A stretch of 64,000 bases of DNA, from positions 1 through 64,000 of the forward strand of contig NZ_WOVL01000024.1 in the NCBI RefSeq assembly GCF_009737085.1, read 5' to 3'. The notes below the pieces were generated by a model. The model saw only the letters and a list, made by a program, of their open reading frames with translations. It was not told the origin of the DNA and made no database searches. Below are positions 8,401 through 16,918 of the stretch, in pieces; position 1 is the first letter of the stretch, and each line of letters begins with the position of its first letter. Source of the stretch: Paenibacillus sp. NEAU-GSW1. GTDB taxonomy: Bacteria > Bacillota > Bacilli > Paenibacillales > Paenibacillaceae. The translations under genes and the position numbers were made by a program.

Positions 8401-10410
8401 TCATGCGGACGCTAATTGTCCCTCTTGCGCTTGCTTGCGATGCGCAATAACAAAGTAAGCGAGCGTCAATACGCTAAAGACGGCAAAGAATACGAGCAAT
8501 ATGCCGGCGTTTGACCAAAGAGCTGACGTGTCCCCGCTGGAAATCACGTCTTTAAAGCCAGAAACCGAGTAGCTCATCGGCAGCCAAGCGTTAAACGACT
8601 GCATCCAGTTCGGGATCAGCTCAAGCGGGAACGTGCCCGCCGATGTTGTCAACTGGAAGATCAGCACAACAATAGCGATAAATCGTCCCGGCTGATCAAA
8701 CACCGTTACTAGAAATTGAATCAAGCTCATAAAAGTGATGCTTGTAATGAAGCTAAACAAGAAAAACTGTCCGACATTGGTCACTTCCATATTCAGACCG
8801 AGCAGCAGCACTGCATCAACGATAACGGTCTGAATAAGTCCTACCGCGATAAGAACGAGCAGCTTGCTTATAAACCAGCTCCAGCCGTTCGCGGGCTGCA
8901 CGGCAGGTTCCCGTACGGAAAATACGATAGTGAGCAGGAGCGCGCCTACAAACAAGCCTAGCGAGACAAAATACGGCGCAAAGCCTGTGCCGTAGTTCGG
9001 CACGGAGTTGGCAACGACCGTTTCGACATCAATCGGGCTTGCGAACATATCGAAGAGCTCATCTCCCGCATTCAACGATGATGTCGCATCCGCAGCTTCG
9101 CTCAGCTTGCTGGACAGCTCGCCCGTACCGTCTGTCAGCTGCGCCAAACCGCTGCTCAACTGATCGGCTCCTGTTGCCAATTGGCTGGAACCATCCGCTA
9201 CTGTTGCCGCGCCGGCAGACAGCTTGTTTAATCCTCCATGCAGATCAGTCGCTCCCTTCTCAAGCGAACCGGCGCCGACAACCAGCTTCTGACCGCCATC
9301 AGACGCTTCATTTAGTTTCGTTCCAAATGTAGTCAGTCCTGTGCTGAGCGAGTCCAAGCCGTTGTTTAAAGTTGCTGCACCAGCTTTTAGCTTTTGCTGG
9401 CCGTCAGCCGAAGCTTTGGCGCCAGCCGCAACTTGCTTGCTCGCTGCAATCAGCTTCTTAAAGTTTTCATCATCAGCCAAACCTGGCACCGCCGCCGCAT
9501 ATTGCTCAAGCGAATCCGACAGCTGCTCCGCGCCAGTCGCAACTTGCGAAGAGCCCGCAGCCGCTTGCTTCAAGCCTTCCTCCAGCTGTTTTGCGCCTTG
9601 GCCTGCTTGATCGGCGCCGTCTTGAAGCTGCCCTTCAGCAACGGTCAGCTGCTTTAAGCCGGCAGCCAGCGAGCCCATTCCGTCGTTCAGCTCCCCCGCT
9701 CCCTTCTCAAGCTTGGCGCTTCCCGCTGTCAATTGGCTTACGCCGTCCTTCATCGTCGCCGAGCCTTCGCTCAGCTTAGCCAGATTGCTTGCGATCGTTG
9801 CAGCGCCGTCATTGGCGGTTACGGTTCCGTCATTGATTTTCGAAGCTCCGTCGCTTGCATCCCCTAGACCGTCGGCCAGTTCGGTCACCTGATCAAAAAT
9901 CGTTCTTGCGTATTCCTTCGTTACTTCCTTATTTAATTGTGCCTTCATCGTCTCCACGGCCGTATTCCCGATTTGCGCGGACAAAAAGTTCAAGCTTTCA
10001 TTCGGCAAATAACGGATAACAGCTGGCGAGGGATGATCAGACGTGAGCGTTGTCGCCTGCTGAGAGAAATTTTCCGGAATTTCAATCGCCATGTAGTAAC
10101 GATTCTCTTCTAGACCTTGCTCCGCCGTTTCCTTATCGACGAAATCCCATTTGAATTTCGGATTATCCTTCAGCTTCTGAATGAACTCTTCACCGATTGC
10201 CAACTGCTTGCCTTCCATTTCTGCACCGGCGTCGGAATTGACGACTGCTACGGGCAGCTCATCCATTTTGCCGTACGGGTCCCAGAACGCTCCCAGGAAC
10301 AATCCGCTGTAAAGCACCGGCACCATTAAAATAGCGATAACCGGTATGAGCACCTTTCGGTTTTTTACGATAGCAGCAAGCTCGCTGCCGAATTGGCGTA
10401 ATCCTTTCAT
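8401..10410 (-). CDS. YhgE/Pip family membrane protein
   Basis: A 669-aa membrane protein. One membrane segment near the N-terminus (~18-38, VLIPVIAILMVPVLYSGLFLGAF) is followed by a large extracytoplasmic domain with many heptad-like repeats of the type LxxGAxxLxxG (~185-455), then about five membrane segments in the last 200 residues. This is the architecture of YhgE/Pip ('phage infection protein') and resembles the ABC-2 permease fold; the family is linked to envelope export and, in some Gram-positives, phage adsorption. The TetR gene upstream on the same strand has a matching operator in front of each gene, so induction by a TetR ligand is likely. The substrate is not known. Confidence 0.9.
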   Translation of the reverse strand: MKGLRQFGSELAAIVKNRKVLIPVIAILMVPVLYSGLFLGAFWDPYGKMDELPVAVVNSDAGAEMEGKQLAIGEEFIQKLKDNPKFKWDFVDKETAEQGLEENRYYMAIEIPENFSQQATTLTSDHPSPAVIRYLPNESLNFLSAQIGNTAVETMKAQLNKEVTKEYARTIFDQVTELADGLGDASDGASKINDGTVTANDGAATIASNLAKLSEGSATMKDGVSQLTAGSAKLEKGAGELNDGMGSLAAGLKQLTVAEGQLQDGADQAGQGAKQLEEGLKQAAAGSSQVATGAEQLSDSLEQYAAAVPGLADDENFKKLIAASKQVAAGAKASADGQQKLKAGAATLNNGLDSLSTGLTTFGTKLNEASDGGQKLVVGAGSLEKGATDLHGGLNKLSAGAATVADGSSQLATGADQLSSGLAQLTDGTGELSSKLSEAADATSSLNAGDELFDMFASPIDVETVVANSVPNYGTGFAPYFVSLGLFVGALLLTIVFSVREPAVQPANGWSWFISKLLVLIAVGLIQTVIVDAVLLLGLNMEVTNVGQFFLFSFITSITFMSLIQFLVTVFDQPGRFIAIVVLIFQLTTSAGTFPLELIPNWMQSFNAWLPMSYSVSGFKDVISSGDTSALWSNAGILLVFFAVFSVLTLAYFVIAHRKQAQEGQLASA

Positions 10411-10436
10411 CTATGAAGCACTCCCTTTTAACTTTA

Positions 10437-10459
10437 TGACCATTATAGTCATTTGGTCA
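10437..10459. promoter_or_regulatory. TetR operator upstream of the YhgE gene
   Basis: TGACCA-N11-TGGTCA, a 23-bp inverted repeat 27 bases before the ATG. The half-sites and spacing are identical to the site in front of the TetR gene at 11148-11170, so the same repressor probably binds both. Confidence 0.8.
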
Positions 10460-10543
10460 ATTCATTCGAAAAATAAAACCGTCATCCGCTGTTGCAAGCG
10501 TAAACGGTCTCTTTCCTATGCAACACCCCATACGATCGGCTCC

Positions 10544-11134
10544 TCAATCATGCTCGCTCAATCCGAATCGGAACAAATTCGTCATATGCTCGCTGATCGT
10601 ATCCTTGCTTAGCGGCTCGCGCGTTCTGCTCCATTCCACAGCCATCGCGATATACGTCCGGAACAGCAGATAAGCCGTCAGCTCAGGATTGTCGCTCCGC
10701 AGCTCGCCTTGCTCAATCCCGCTTCTCACTTCATGCTCGATAAAGCTGACTACCGCTCTCTCAATTTGGGCCAAGCCGTCCTGCACCGTCGGAGTGCGTA
10801 CGTCCCATAGCTCCTGATTCAGCTTCACGAACAGCTCATGCTGCTCCCGGAACTGCAACACGCCGTGAAGGACGCTGTTCAAATTTTCGAAAAACGGCTT
10901 TTCCCGATCAATGCAAGAATTCGCTACCGCTTTTAGCTCGGCTACCATCTGCCGGACGATCTCATCAAACAAATCTTCCTTCGTGGCAAAAAAGGTGTAA
11001 ATCGTACCTTTGCCAACGCCGGCCTGCTTAGCGACCAGCTCCATCGTCGTCGCCTTGTAACCAAACGTAGCGAAAGATTTCGAAGCCGCCTCGATAATTT
11101 GCCTGCGTCTGTCGATTGGTTTGCGTTCTGCCAT
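10544..11134 (-). CDS. TetR/AcrR family transcriptional regulator
   Basis: A 196-aa one-component repressor. Residues ~10-56 form the TetR helix-turn-helix (RRQIIEAASKSFATFGYKAT, then VAKQAGVGKGTIYTFFATKE). The remaining helical region would bind the inducer. AGGAGG lies 6 bases before the ATG. The gene shares a strand with the YhgE gene but a ~130-base gap holds a second operator, so each probably has its own promoter under common control, with autoregulation. TetR regulators paired with YhgE/Pip genes are common in Firmicutes. The ligand is unknown. Confidence 0.92.
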   Translation of the reverse strand: MAERKPIDRRRQIIEAASKSFATFGYKATTMELVAKQAGVGKGTIYTFFATKEDLFDEIVRQMVAELKAVANSCIDREKPFFENLNSVLHGVLQFREQHELFVKLNQELWDVRTPTVQDGLAQIERAVVSFIEHEVRSGIEQGELRSDNPELTAYLLFRTYIAMAVEWSRTREPLSKDTISEHMTNLFRFGLSEHD

Positions 11135-11147
11135 TCCGCCCCTCCTG

Positions 11148-11170
11148 TGACCAAAAAACCAATTTGGTCA
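11148..11170. promoter_or_regulatory. TetR operator upstream of its own gene
   Basis: TGACCA-N11-TGGTCA, 13 bases before the TetR start codon. It matches the site at 10437-10459 in both half-sites and spacing, which supports autoregulation. Confidence 0.8.
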
Positions 11171-11191
11171 TTTGTTCATATCGCCACTATA

Positions 11192-11596
11192 TCACTTCTT
11201 ATAATCGGTTTCAAGCTCTTTCAAAATTTCGATGCTTTTTTCAATCCAGCGGCGAAGCCGGTAAAGTTCTTCCAGTCCTTGAGCCGTTGCTGAAAGCAGC
11301 GTTTCCTTATAAGGAGGTATTTCGGCGCGACGATACGGAGACAAAGCGCGCAGCAGCACCGTCGTTTTCTCTGTAAAGCTTAACGCCCTCCGTTCATGGA
11401 ACATCGCCACATCCGGATTGTACGGCTGATGCAAATCGCCCTGCTCGGGATGCTTGAGCACCGCTACGATTTTCACAAGCGCACGCGGCCCGTTAATCTC
11501 CATAATTTCCGCTATGTATCGACCCGAGCGCACTTCCGCCTCAACGATCATCCCTGCTTCAAATCGATCTTGTTCTTGATTCATCGCCCAATTCAC
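11192..11596 (-). CDS. kapB: KapB-like kinase-associated protein
   Basis: The 134-aa protein carries the conserved KapB signature: VKIVAVLKHPEQGDLHQPYN, then DVAMFHERRALSFTEKT, then a helical tail. In B. subtilis KapB is needed for full activity of the sporulation kinase KinB. Despite the family name (lipoprotein B) no lipobox or signal peptide is visible here. GTG at 11596 follows AAGGA by about 4 bases; an ATG four codons later is the alternative. A KinB-like kinase is encoded at 41.8-43.4 kb and could be its partner; that link is inference. The gene is monocistronic in appearance. Confidence 0.85.
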   Translation of the reverse strand: MNWAMNQEQDRFEAGMIVEAEVRSGRYIAEIMEINGPRALVKIVAVLKHPEQGDLHQPYNPDVAMFHERRALSFTEKTTVLLRALSPYRRAEIPPYKETLLSATAQGLEELYRLRRWIEKSIEILKELETDYKK

Positions 11597-11874
11597 CTGT
11601 TCCTTCCAAATGTGTTAGAATATAAAAGCCACGTCAAACGCTATCGGACATTTCGAGGATGTTCGACCGCTTTTAAGCGTAATTTATTATCGCCAATCTG
11701 TATAATCTCCTTTACATTTTATCGCTGTCAAGCGCTTAAGCATTTTGTAGTTATAAGTGAACTGATAAGGCTTTATTATTTAAAATAAACTGCCGCCGCG
11801 AGGCAAGCTAGTCTTAAAATGCTGTTTTTACTAATAAAATAAATACAAGCGCATGCAGAGTCTTATCTAATAAC

Positions 11875-11903
11875 TTGTGTAAAGCTCACTTGCATCGTAA
11901 TAT
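11875..11903 (+). promoter_or_regulatory. Candidate sigma-A promoter of the glycosyltransferase gene
   Basis: TTGTGT, a 17-base spacer and TAATAT, 25 bases before the start codon. The rest of the 330-base gap from 11597 is AT-rich, and I see no gene or known RNA motif in it. Confidence 0.5.
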
Positions 11904-11927
11904 GGAATTAGAAAAGTAGGTGACATT

Positions 11928-13040
11928 ATGCGTAAGAAAAGAGTGCTCCTGCTCTCCGAAGGATTTGGATCAGGACACACGCAAGCCGCTTATGCGTTAG
12001 CGGTAGGCCTGCGCCAGTTGGACCACAATATACAGACGAAGGTCATAGAGCTGGGCAGTTTTCTTAATCCGATATTAGGCCCGCTGATCATCTCCGCTTA
12101 TCGCAAGACGGTTAGCAAACAGCCCAAAGTAGTTGGAATGATGTATCGCAGCAATTATAAAAAATCGCTTAACCGCTTCGCACAGCTTGCGCTTCACCGC
12201 ATGTTTTATACCCACACTGCGCAGGTCATTACGCAATTAAAACCCGATTTAATCGTATGTACCCACCCGGTTCCAAATGCCGTCGTCAGCCGGATCAAGC
12301 GGCTCGGCCTTGATATGAAAATATGTACCGTCATTACCGACTACGATGCGCACGGTTCCTGGGTTAATCAAGAAGTGAATAAATACCTCGTATCTACGTC
12401 CGTCGTAAAGAAGAAGTTGACCGATCGCGGCGTTGCGGCAAGCCGGGTTGAAGTAACAGGCATCCCTGTTCATCCGAATTTCTGGACAACCTACGACAAG
12501 GAAGAAATCCGCGAGCAGTTTCAATTGAAGCCGCTGCCGACCGTTCTTATTATGGGGGGCGGCTGGGGACTTATTGAAGATCATCTGCTTGAGTACATGA
12601 CCAAGTGGCGCGAGACAGTTCAACTGCTGTTCTGCGTAGGCAACAACGAGAAAGCGCGGGACAAAATGCTTGCCCATCCCATGTTCCAGCACGAGAACAT
12701 TCGAGTGCTTGGCTTCACGAAAGAAATCAGCAAGCTGATGGATGTTGCCGACGTTCTCGTCACCAAGCCAGGCGGGATGACATGCACGGAAGGAATGAGC
12801 AAAGGCATCCCGATGCTGTTCTACGAACCGATTCCAGGCCAAGAGGAAGAAAACTGCGAATATTTCATCCAGAACGGATTTGGCGAAATGCTCGATTCGA
12901 CCAAGGTCGTCGAGAAATGGTTCACTCTTATCCAACAGCCGTTCGAATCGGGAAAATATCGCAACGAATTGCTTACAAAGCGTTATCAGCAATATGATCC
13001 GACCGATTGCCCAAACGCCGTACTGCGACTTATGCAGTAA
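11928..13040 (+). CDS. UgtP/MGDG-synthase-like glycosyltransferase
   Basis: A 370-aa GT28-type enzyme. The N-terminal MGDG-synthase domain begins RVLLLSEGFGSGHTQAAYAL, the glycine-rich acceptor loop. The C-terminal GT-B half has GGGWGLIEDHL and the donor-binding KPGGMTCTEGMSKGIPM. Relatives such as B. subtilis UgtP add glucose from UDP-glucose to diacylglycerol, making glycolipids and the lipoteichoic acid anchor. Action at the cytoplasmic face of the membrane is expected because there is no signal peptide or membrane span. Length is close to the family norm. It has its own promoter and terminator. Exact sugar and acceptor cannot be read from sequence. Confidence 0.87.
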   Translation: MRKKRVLLLSEGFGSGHTQAAYALAVGLRQLDHNIQTKVIELGSFLNPILGPLIISAYRKTVSKQPKVVGMMYRSNYKKSLNRFAQLALHRMFYTHTAQVITQLKPDLIVCTHPVPNAVVSRIKRLGLDMKICTVITDYDAHGSWVNQEVNKYLVSTSVVKKKLTDRGVAASRVEVTGIPVHPNFWTTYDKEEIREQFQLKPLPTVLIMGGGWGLIEDHLLEYMTKWRETVQLLFCVGNNEKARDKMLAHPMFQHENIRVLGFTKEISKLMDVADVLVTKPGGMTCTEGMSKGIPMLFYEPIPGQEEENCEYFIQNGFGEMLDSTKVVEKWFTLIQQPFESGKYRNELLTKRYQQYDPTDCPNAVLRLMQ

Positions 13041-13052
13041 CGGCGTTTTTTC
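13014..13052 (+). terminator. Intrinsic terminator overlapping the gene end
   Basis: AACGCCGTACTGC pairs with GCAGTAACGGCGTT (one bulge) and is followed by TTTTTCTATAAT. The stem includes the last codons and the stop codon of the glycosyltransferase. Confidence 0.85.
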
Positions 13053-13190
13053 TATAATATAAACCCATGCGCGGACAGCCTTGGCCGATTAACCTTGGCG
13101 AATAGAGTTCACCTTTATAGGTTATATATAGTTAGAACGATATTCGCAGTGTTCTTTGCTTTGAAACTTGCGCAAGGGAGCGATTCGCAA

Positions 13191-14606
13191 ATGTTGGAAC
13201 GAAGCATGGATGGCAAAACGCTCATTCTTCGGCTGGAGATCGACACGAATCAGGCTCAATTCGGCAAAGCGGCCACGGCAATCGAGCTGACCGGAGGCGA
13301 CATTATTGCCATTGACGTCATCCATACCGATAAAAACTACAGCGTTCGGGACTTGACGGTCAAAATAAAGGCCGGCGGCTCGGCGGATCAGCTTACTGTC
13401 GCGCTGCAAGCGGTGCCGGGAGTCAAGCTGATTCACACCTCCGACCGTACCTTCTTGCTCCATCTCGGGGGCAAAATTACGATTCAACCGAAAACGCCGA
13501 TTCAAAACCGCGACGATCTGTCGCGTGTCTATACGCCGGAAGTTGCCCGCGTATGCGAAGCCATCCACTCCGATCCGTCCAAAGCCTACACGCTGACGAT
13601 CAAGCGCAATACGGTAGCGGTCATATCTGACGGCAGCGCGGTGCTCGGGCTCGGCAACATCGGCCCTTATGCGGCTATGCCGGTAATGGAAGGAAAAGCG
13701 ATGCTGTTCAAGCAATTCGCCGACGTGGATGCCTTCCCGATCTGCCTTGACACGCAGGACACCGAACAAATCATTACGGCGGTCAAACAGCTCGCCCCCG
13801 GCTTCGGCGGCATCAATCTCGAAGACATTTCCGCACCGCGTTGTTTCGAAATCGAAAGCCGTTTGCGCAACGAGCTCGACATACCGGTATTCCATGACGA
13901 TCAGCATGGCACGGCCGTCGTGTTGTACGCAGGCTTGCTCAACGCATTAAAATTGACAGCCCGCAACATTGAGGACGCTCGCATCGTCATATGTGGCATA
14001 GGGGCTGCGGGAACCGCCTGCACCAAAATGCTGCTGGCCGGCGGCGCCAAGCATATCGTCGGCGTCGACCGCGACGGTATCTTGACGGCGGATCGCACAT
14101 ACAGCAACCCGGTGTGGCAATGGTATGCGGAGCATACGAATGCGGAGCGCAAAAGCGGCGGTCTGGCCGAGGCGCTTAAGGATGCCGACGTCTTTATCGG
14201 CGTATCGGCAGGCGGCATTTTGACGAGGGCGCATATCGAAACAATGGCGGCTGATCCGATTGTGTTTGCTATGGCTAATCCGGAGCCGGAAATTCGCCCC
14301 GAGCTTGCCGAAGATATTGTGGCGGTGTTCGCGACCGGAAGATCGGATTACCCGAATCAGATCAACAACGTGCTTTGCTTCCCCGGCATTTTTCGCGGCG
14401 CGCTGGACAGCAGGGCGACAACGATCAATGAAGAAATGAAGCTTGCCGCAGCCGAAGCAATCGCCTCGGTCATCGGCGAGGATGAGTTAAACCGCTTATA
14501 TATTATTCCAAGCGTATTCAACAGCCGCGTTGTCGAAGAGGTTCGGCGCCGCGTCGTGCAAGCGGCTCGCGAGAGCGGCGTCGCGCGGCGCAAGCCCAGA
14601 GAATAG
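13191..14606 (+). CDS. NAD-dependent malic enzyme with N-terminal ACT domain
   Basis: A 471-aa enzyme that oxidatively decarboxylates malate to pyruvate. Residues ~8-85 form an ACT-type regulatory domain (TLILRLEIDTNQAQFGKAAT). The catalytic part follows: GSAVLGLGNIGPYAAMPVME, the metal ligand region PVFHDDQHGTAVV, and the Rossmann motif CGIGAAGTA. The C-terminus has FAMANPEPEI and GRSDYPNQINNVLCFPGIFR. The frame is open for another 32 codons upstream, but ATG at 13191 is chosen because AAGGGAG lies 11 bases before it and the ACT domain begins there. The specific Bacillus homologue (ytsJ, mleA, malS) cannot be settled. Confidence 0.92.
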   Translation: MLERSMDGKTLILRLEIDTNQAQFGKAATAIELTGGDIIAIDVIHTDKNYSVRDLTVKIKAGGSADQLTVALQAVPGVKLIHTSDRTFLLHLGGKITIQPKTPIQNRDDLSRVYTPEVARVCEAIHSDPSKAYTLTIKRNTVAVISDGSAVLGLGNIGPYAAMPVMEGKAMLFKQFADVDAFPICLDTQDTEQIITAVKQLAPGFGGINLEDISAPRCFEIESRLRNELDIPVFHDDQHGTAVVLYAGLLNALKLTARNIEDARIVICGIGAAGTACTKMLLAGGAKHIVGVDRDGILTADRTYSNPVWQWYAEHTNAERKSGGLAEALKDADVFIGVSAGGILTRAHIETMAADPIVFAMANPEPEIRPELAEDIVAVFATGRSDYPNQINNVLCFPGIFRGALDSRATTINEEMKLAAAEAIASVIGEDELNRLYIIPSVFNSRVVEEVRRRVVQAARESGVARRKPRE

Positions 14607-14616
14607 CGGAATTTAT

Positions 14617-14668
14617 GCGCAAACAGCGGCCTCTCCGCATCCGAAGCGGATTCGAGGCCCTTTGCGCT
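14617..14668 (+). terminator. Stem-loop after the malic enzyme gene
   Basis: GCGCAAA and TTTGCGC enclose an inner GGCCTC/GAGGCC stem. The following TTATTTG is a poor U-tract, so termination is plausible but not certain. Confidence 0.5.
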
Positions 14669-14804
14669 TATTTGCCAGCTTAATACATATTGTGCCATAG
14701 AGGACGTTTATACTATAATGACTAAGTTGCTAGAGAAAAGCGGCTTTGCAGCATTAATCTGCTCTATATTTTTACAAATCGCAAAAAGAAGGTGTTAACG
14801 GCTA

Positions 14805-15992
14805 ATGGCTACTGCCGCATTGCAAAAAAAGGAAAATATTCCTGAACTTCAGCTTGTCCGGGCAATGGCGATCATCGGTGTGCTTTCGGTCCATTCGACA
14901 TCTTATGCCACGCTCGATATGGTCAATTCCAACTATTTTTTCCTGTATAACTTCTTTAATATTTTTATGAAGTTCGGCACGACAACGTTTATATTTCTCA
15001 GCAGCTTTGTTCTTTTCTACAACTATTATTCGCGCCCGCTTACGAAGGAGCTAGTAGGCGGTTTTTACAAAAAAAGATTGCTCTATATTATCGTTCCTTA
15101 TGTCGTTTTTTCTATTTTCTACTTTGCTATCTTGCATGTGACGCATTACCAGGGACGCTCGCTGCCCGACACGCTGGCAAGCTTCTGGGACAAGCTATTG
15201 CACGGGAAAGCGTACACTCATCTTTACTTTGTTTATATCAGCATTCAATTCTATCTCATGTTCCCGCTGTTTCTGGCGCTGCTTAAGAAGTTTCCTAGCC
15301 TGGTTAAATGGACGATTCCTGCAGGCATCGCGATTCAATGGGCGTTTATTCTCATTAATAAGTACGGATTGGCTGAGCCGGTTCAAAACCGCGGCAGCTG
15401 GTCGCTATCTTATTTCTCGTACTATTTGCTTGGCGCCGCTCTAGGAATCTATTATCCGAAAATAAAAGAGTGGGTCATCATCGCCAAAGAAAATATTACA
15501 AAAGGACGGGCCGCCTCCTGGATTATTCTCTGGGCATGCTGGCTGGCTGCAGGTCTTGCCCACGTCAATTTGTATTATATGCAGCGCCAGAAGATCTATG
15601 TCGCCAACTCGACGATGTTTGACTTAATCTGGAACGTTCACGCGCTGTTAACGGCATTGGTGCTGCTGCAGCTCGCTCATTTGCTGTATCGCAAGCTCCC
15701 TTCTCTGCCCAATAAACTATTAGCTAGAATTGGAGCCTTATCATTCGGCATTTATTTGATTCATCCGTTCTTCCTTCTGTTCTATCGCGAATATCCGCCG
15801 CAAACCGGCACCGCATGGCTGCTCCACCTTTGGTATTTGGGAGGATTCCTGCTCGCGTTAGTCGCATCGTGGATTGTCGTTGCTTTAGTAGCACGCTTTA
15901 TACCATTCTCTTGGGTCATTTTCGGCAATCTTCCAAAGCCGAAGAAAAAGCCGTCAACGCCGGTCGTGCCGGAAAGACAATTGGACGTTTAA
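14805..15992 (+). CDS. Membrane acyltransferase, acyltransferase-3 family
   Basis: A 395-aa polytopic protein with about ten membrane segments. The N-terminus has the family signature LQLVRAMAIIGVLSVHSTS, with the conserved Arg and His thought to act in acyl transfer. Acyltransferase-3 proteins O-acetylate extracytoplasmic polysaccharides, teichoic acids or peptidoglycan; YfiQ of B. subtilis is of this type. GAAGGTG lies upstream of the ATG. A polysaccharide deacetylase gene begins 27 bases after the stop, so the two are likely co-transcribed and may modify the same surface glycan, which is inference. Confidence 0.88.
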   Translation: MATAALQKKENIPELQLVRAMAIIGVLSVHSTSYATLDMVNSNYFFLYNFFNIFMKFGTTTFIFLSSFVLFYNYYSRPLTKELVGGFYKKRLLYIIVPYVVFSIFYFAILHVTHYQGRSLPDTLASFWDKLLHGKAYTHLYFVYISIQFYLMFPLFLALLKKFPSLVKWTIPAGIAIQWAFILINKYGLAEPVQNRGSWSLSYFSYYLLGAALGIYYPKIKEWVIIAKENITKGRAASWIILWACWLAAGLAHVNLYYMQRQKIYVANSTMFDLIWNVHALLTALVLLQLAHLLYRKLPSLPNKLLARIGALSFGIYLIHPFFLLFYREYPPQTGTAWLLHLWYLGGFLLALVASWIVVALVARFIPFSWVIFGNLPKPKKKPSTPVVPERQLDV

Positions 15993-16019
15993 CCATTACA
16001 CGATAGCGAGGGATCCCTT

Positions 16020-16871
16020 GTGAAATTGAAAGCTCTGGCCGCACTTCTCATTCTTGCGATCGCAGTCGTTTGGCCGGTATCGACCGCCGGCCATTTGACC
16101 GCTTCGTCCTATTACTACAAGAATAAAGTAATCGTCTTGATGTATCATCATATCGATTCGAAGGAAAGCGGCGCAACGATCTCGCCCGGTCGCTTCGGAA
16201 CGCATATGAAGCTGTTGAAGGAACGCGGCTACAACGTAATCAGCGTCGAGCAATTCGCCGATTTCATGCTGAACAAAGGCACTGTTCCTGAGAATGCGGT
16301 CGTTATAACGTTCGATGACGGCTACGAGAGCTTCAATCAATATGCTGTCCCGATTATGAAAAAATATAATTTTGTCGGCACCCACTTCATCATCGGCGCC
16401 AGCAGCGACAAAAACAATGTTGCGACAAAGCACCTGACGTGGGAAACGATGCGAAAGCTGAAGCAAGAAGGTCATAGCTTTTATAGCCATACATATGACC
16501 TCCATAATTACGGTCCACTGAACAAAAGCGGCAGCAAAACTGGCCCTCTGCTTAGCAATCGCATTTATTTAAAGGATAAAAACCGGCTGGAAACGCAAGA
16601 AGAGTACGAGAAACGGGTAACTGACGATGCTATAAAAATGGAAGCCCGCTTGAAGGATGAGCTTGACAACGAGTATCAAATGATCGCCTTCCCGTTCGGC
16701 GCTTTCAATTCCACCGCCAAGCAGATCGAAAAGGATCAAGGCGTTTCGCTCTTCTTCACTACTCGCCCTGGCATTAATAAGGCTGGTTCCGACGAAGTAT
16801 TCCGCCTCAATGCAGGCGCTCCGAAAGTGACGGCCAACAAGTTTGTTGAAATGCTGGAGAAATACCATTGA
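16020..16871 (+). CDS. Exported polysaccharide deacetylase (NodB-type)
   Basis: A 283-aa exported enzyme. An N-terminal hydrophobic stretch (~5-22, LAALLILAIAVVWPVS) is a signal peptide or anchor. Catalytic motifs are TFDDGYESF (~98; base and metal-binding Asp) and SHTYDLHN (the two metal-binding His). MYHHID near the N-terminus is typical of the IcaB/PgaB/YxkH branch. It would remove acetyl groups from N-acetylhexosamine polymers outside the cell. The start is GTG at 16020 with GAGGG 7 bases upstream. It follows the acyltransferase gene closely and ends at a strong terminator, so the pair is probably one operon. Confidence 0.9.
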   Translation: MKLKALAALLILAIAVVWPVSTAGHLTASSYYYKNKVIVLMYHHIDSKESGATISPGRFGTHMKLLKERGYNVISVEQFADFMLNKGTVPENAVVITFDDGYESFNQYAVPIMKKYNFVGTHFIIGASSDKNNVATKHLTWETMRKLKQEGHSFYSHTYDLHNYGPLNKSGSKTGPLLSNRIYLKDKNRLETQEEYEKRVTDDAIKMEARLKDELDNEYQMIAFPFGAFNSTAKQIEKDQGVSLFFTTRPGINKAGSDEVFRLNAGAPKVTANKFVEMLEKYH

Positions 16872-16878
16872 TAGCATA

Positions 16879-16911
16879 AAGGGAAGCCTTCCGCCGAAGG
16901 CTTCCCTTTTG
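16879..16911. terminator. Bidirectional intrinsic terminator
   Basis: AGGGAAGCCTTC pairs perfectly with GAAGGCTTCCCT across a 4-base loop and is followed by TTTTG. It separates the convergent deacetylase and NlpC/P60 genes. Confidence 0.92.
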
Positions 16912-16918
16912 TTTGGCA

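Noticed and set aside
12249..12992. A 247-codon frame antisense to the glycosyltransferase
   Set aside because: Shadow frame; the plus-strand protein has clear GT-B motifs.
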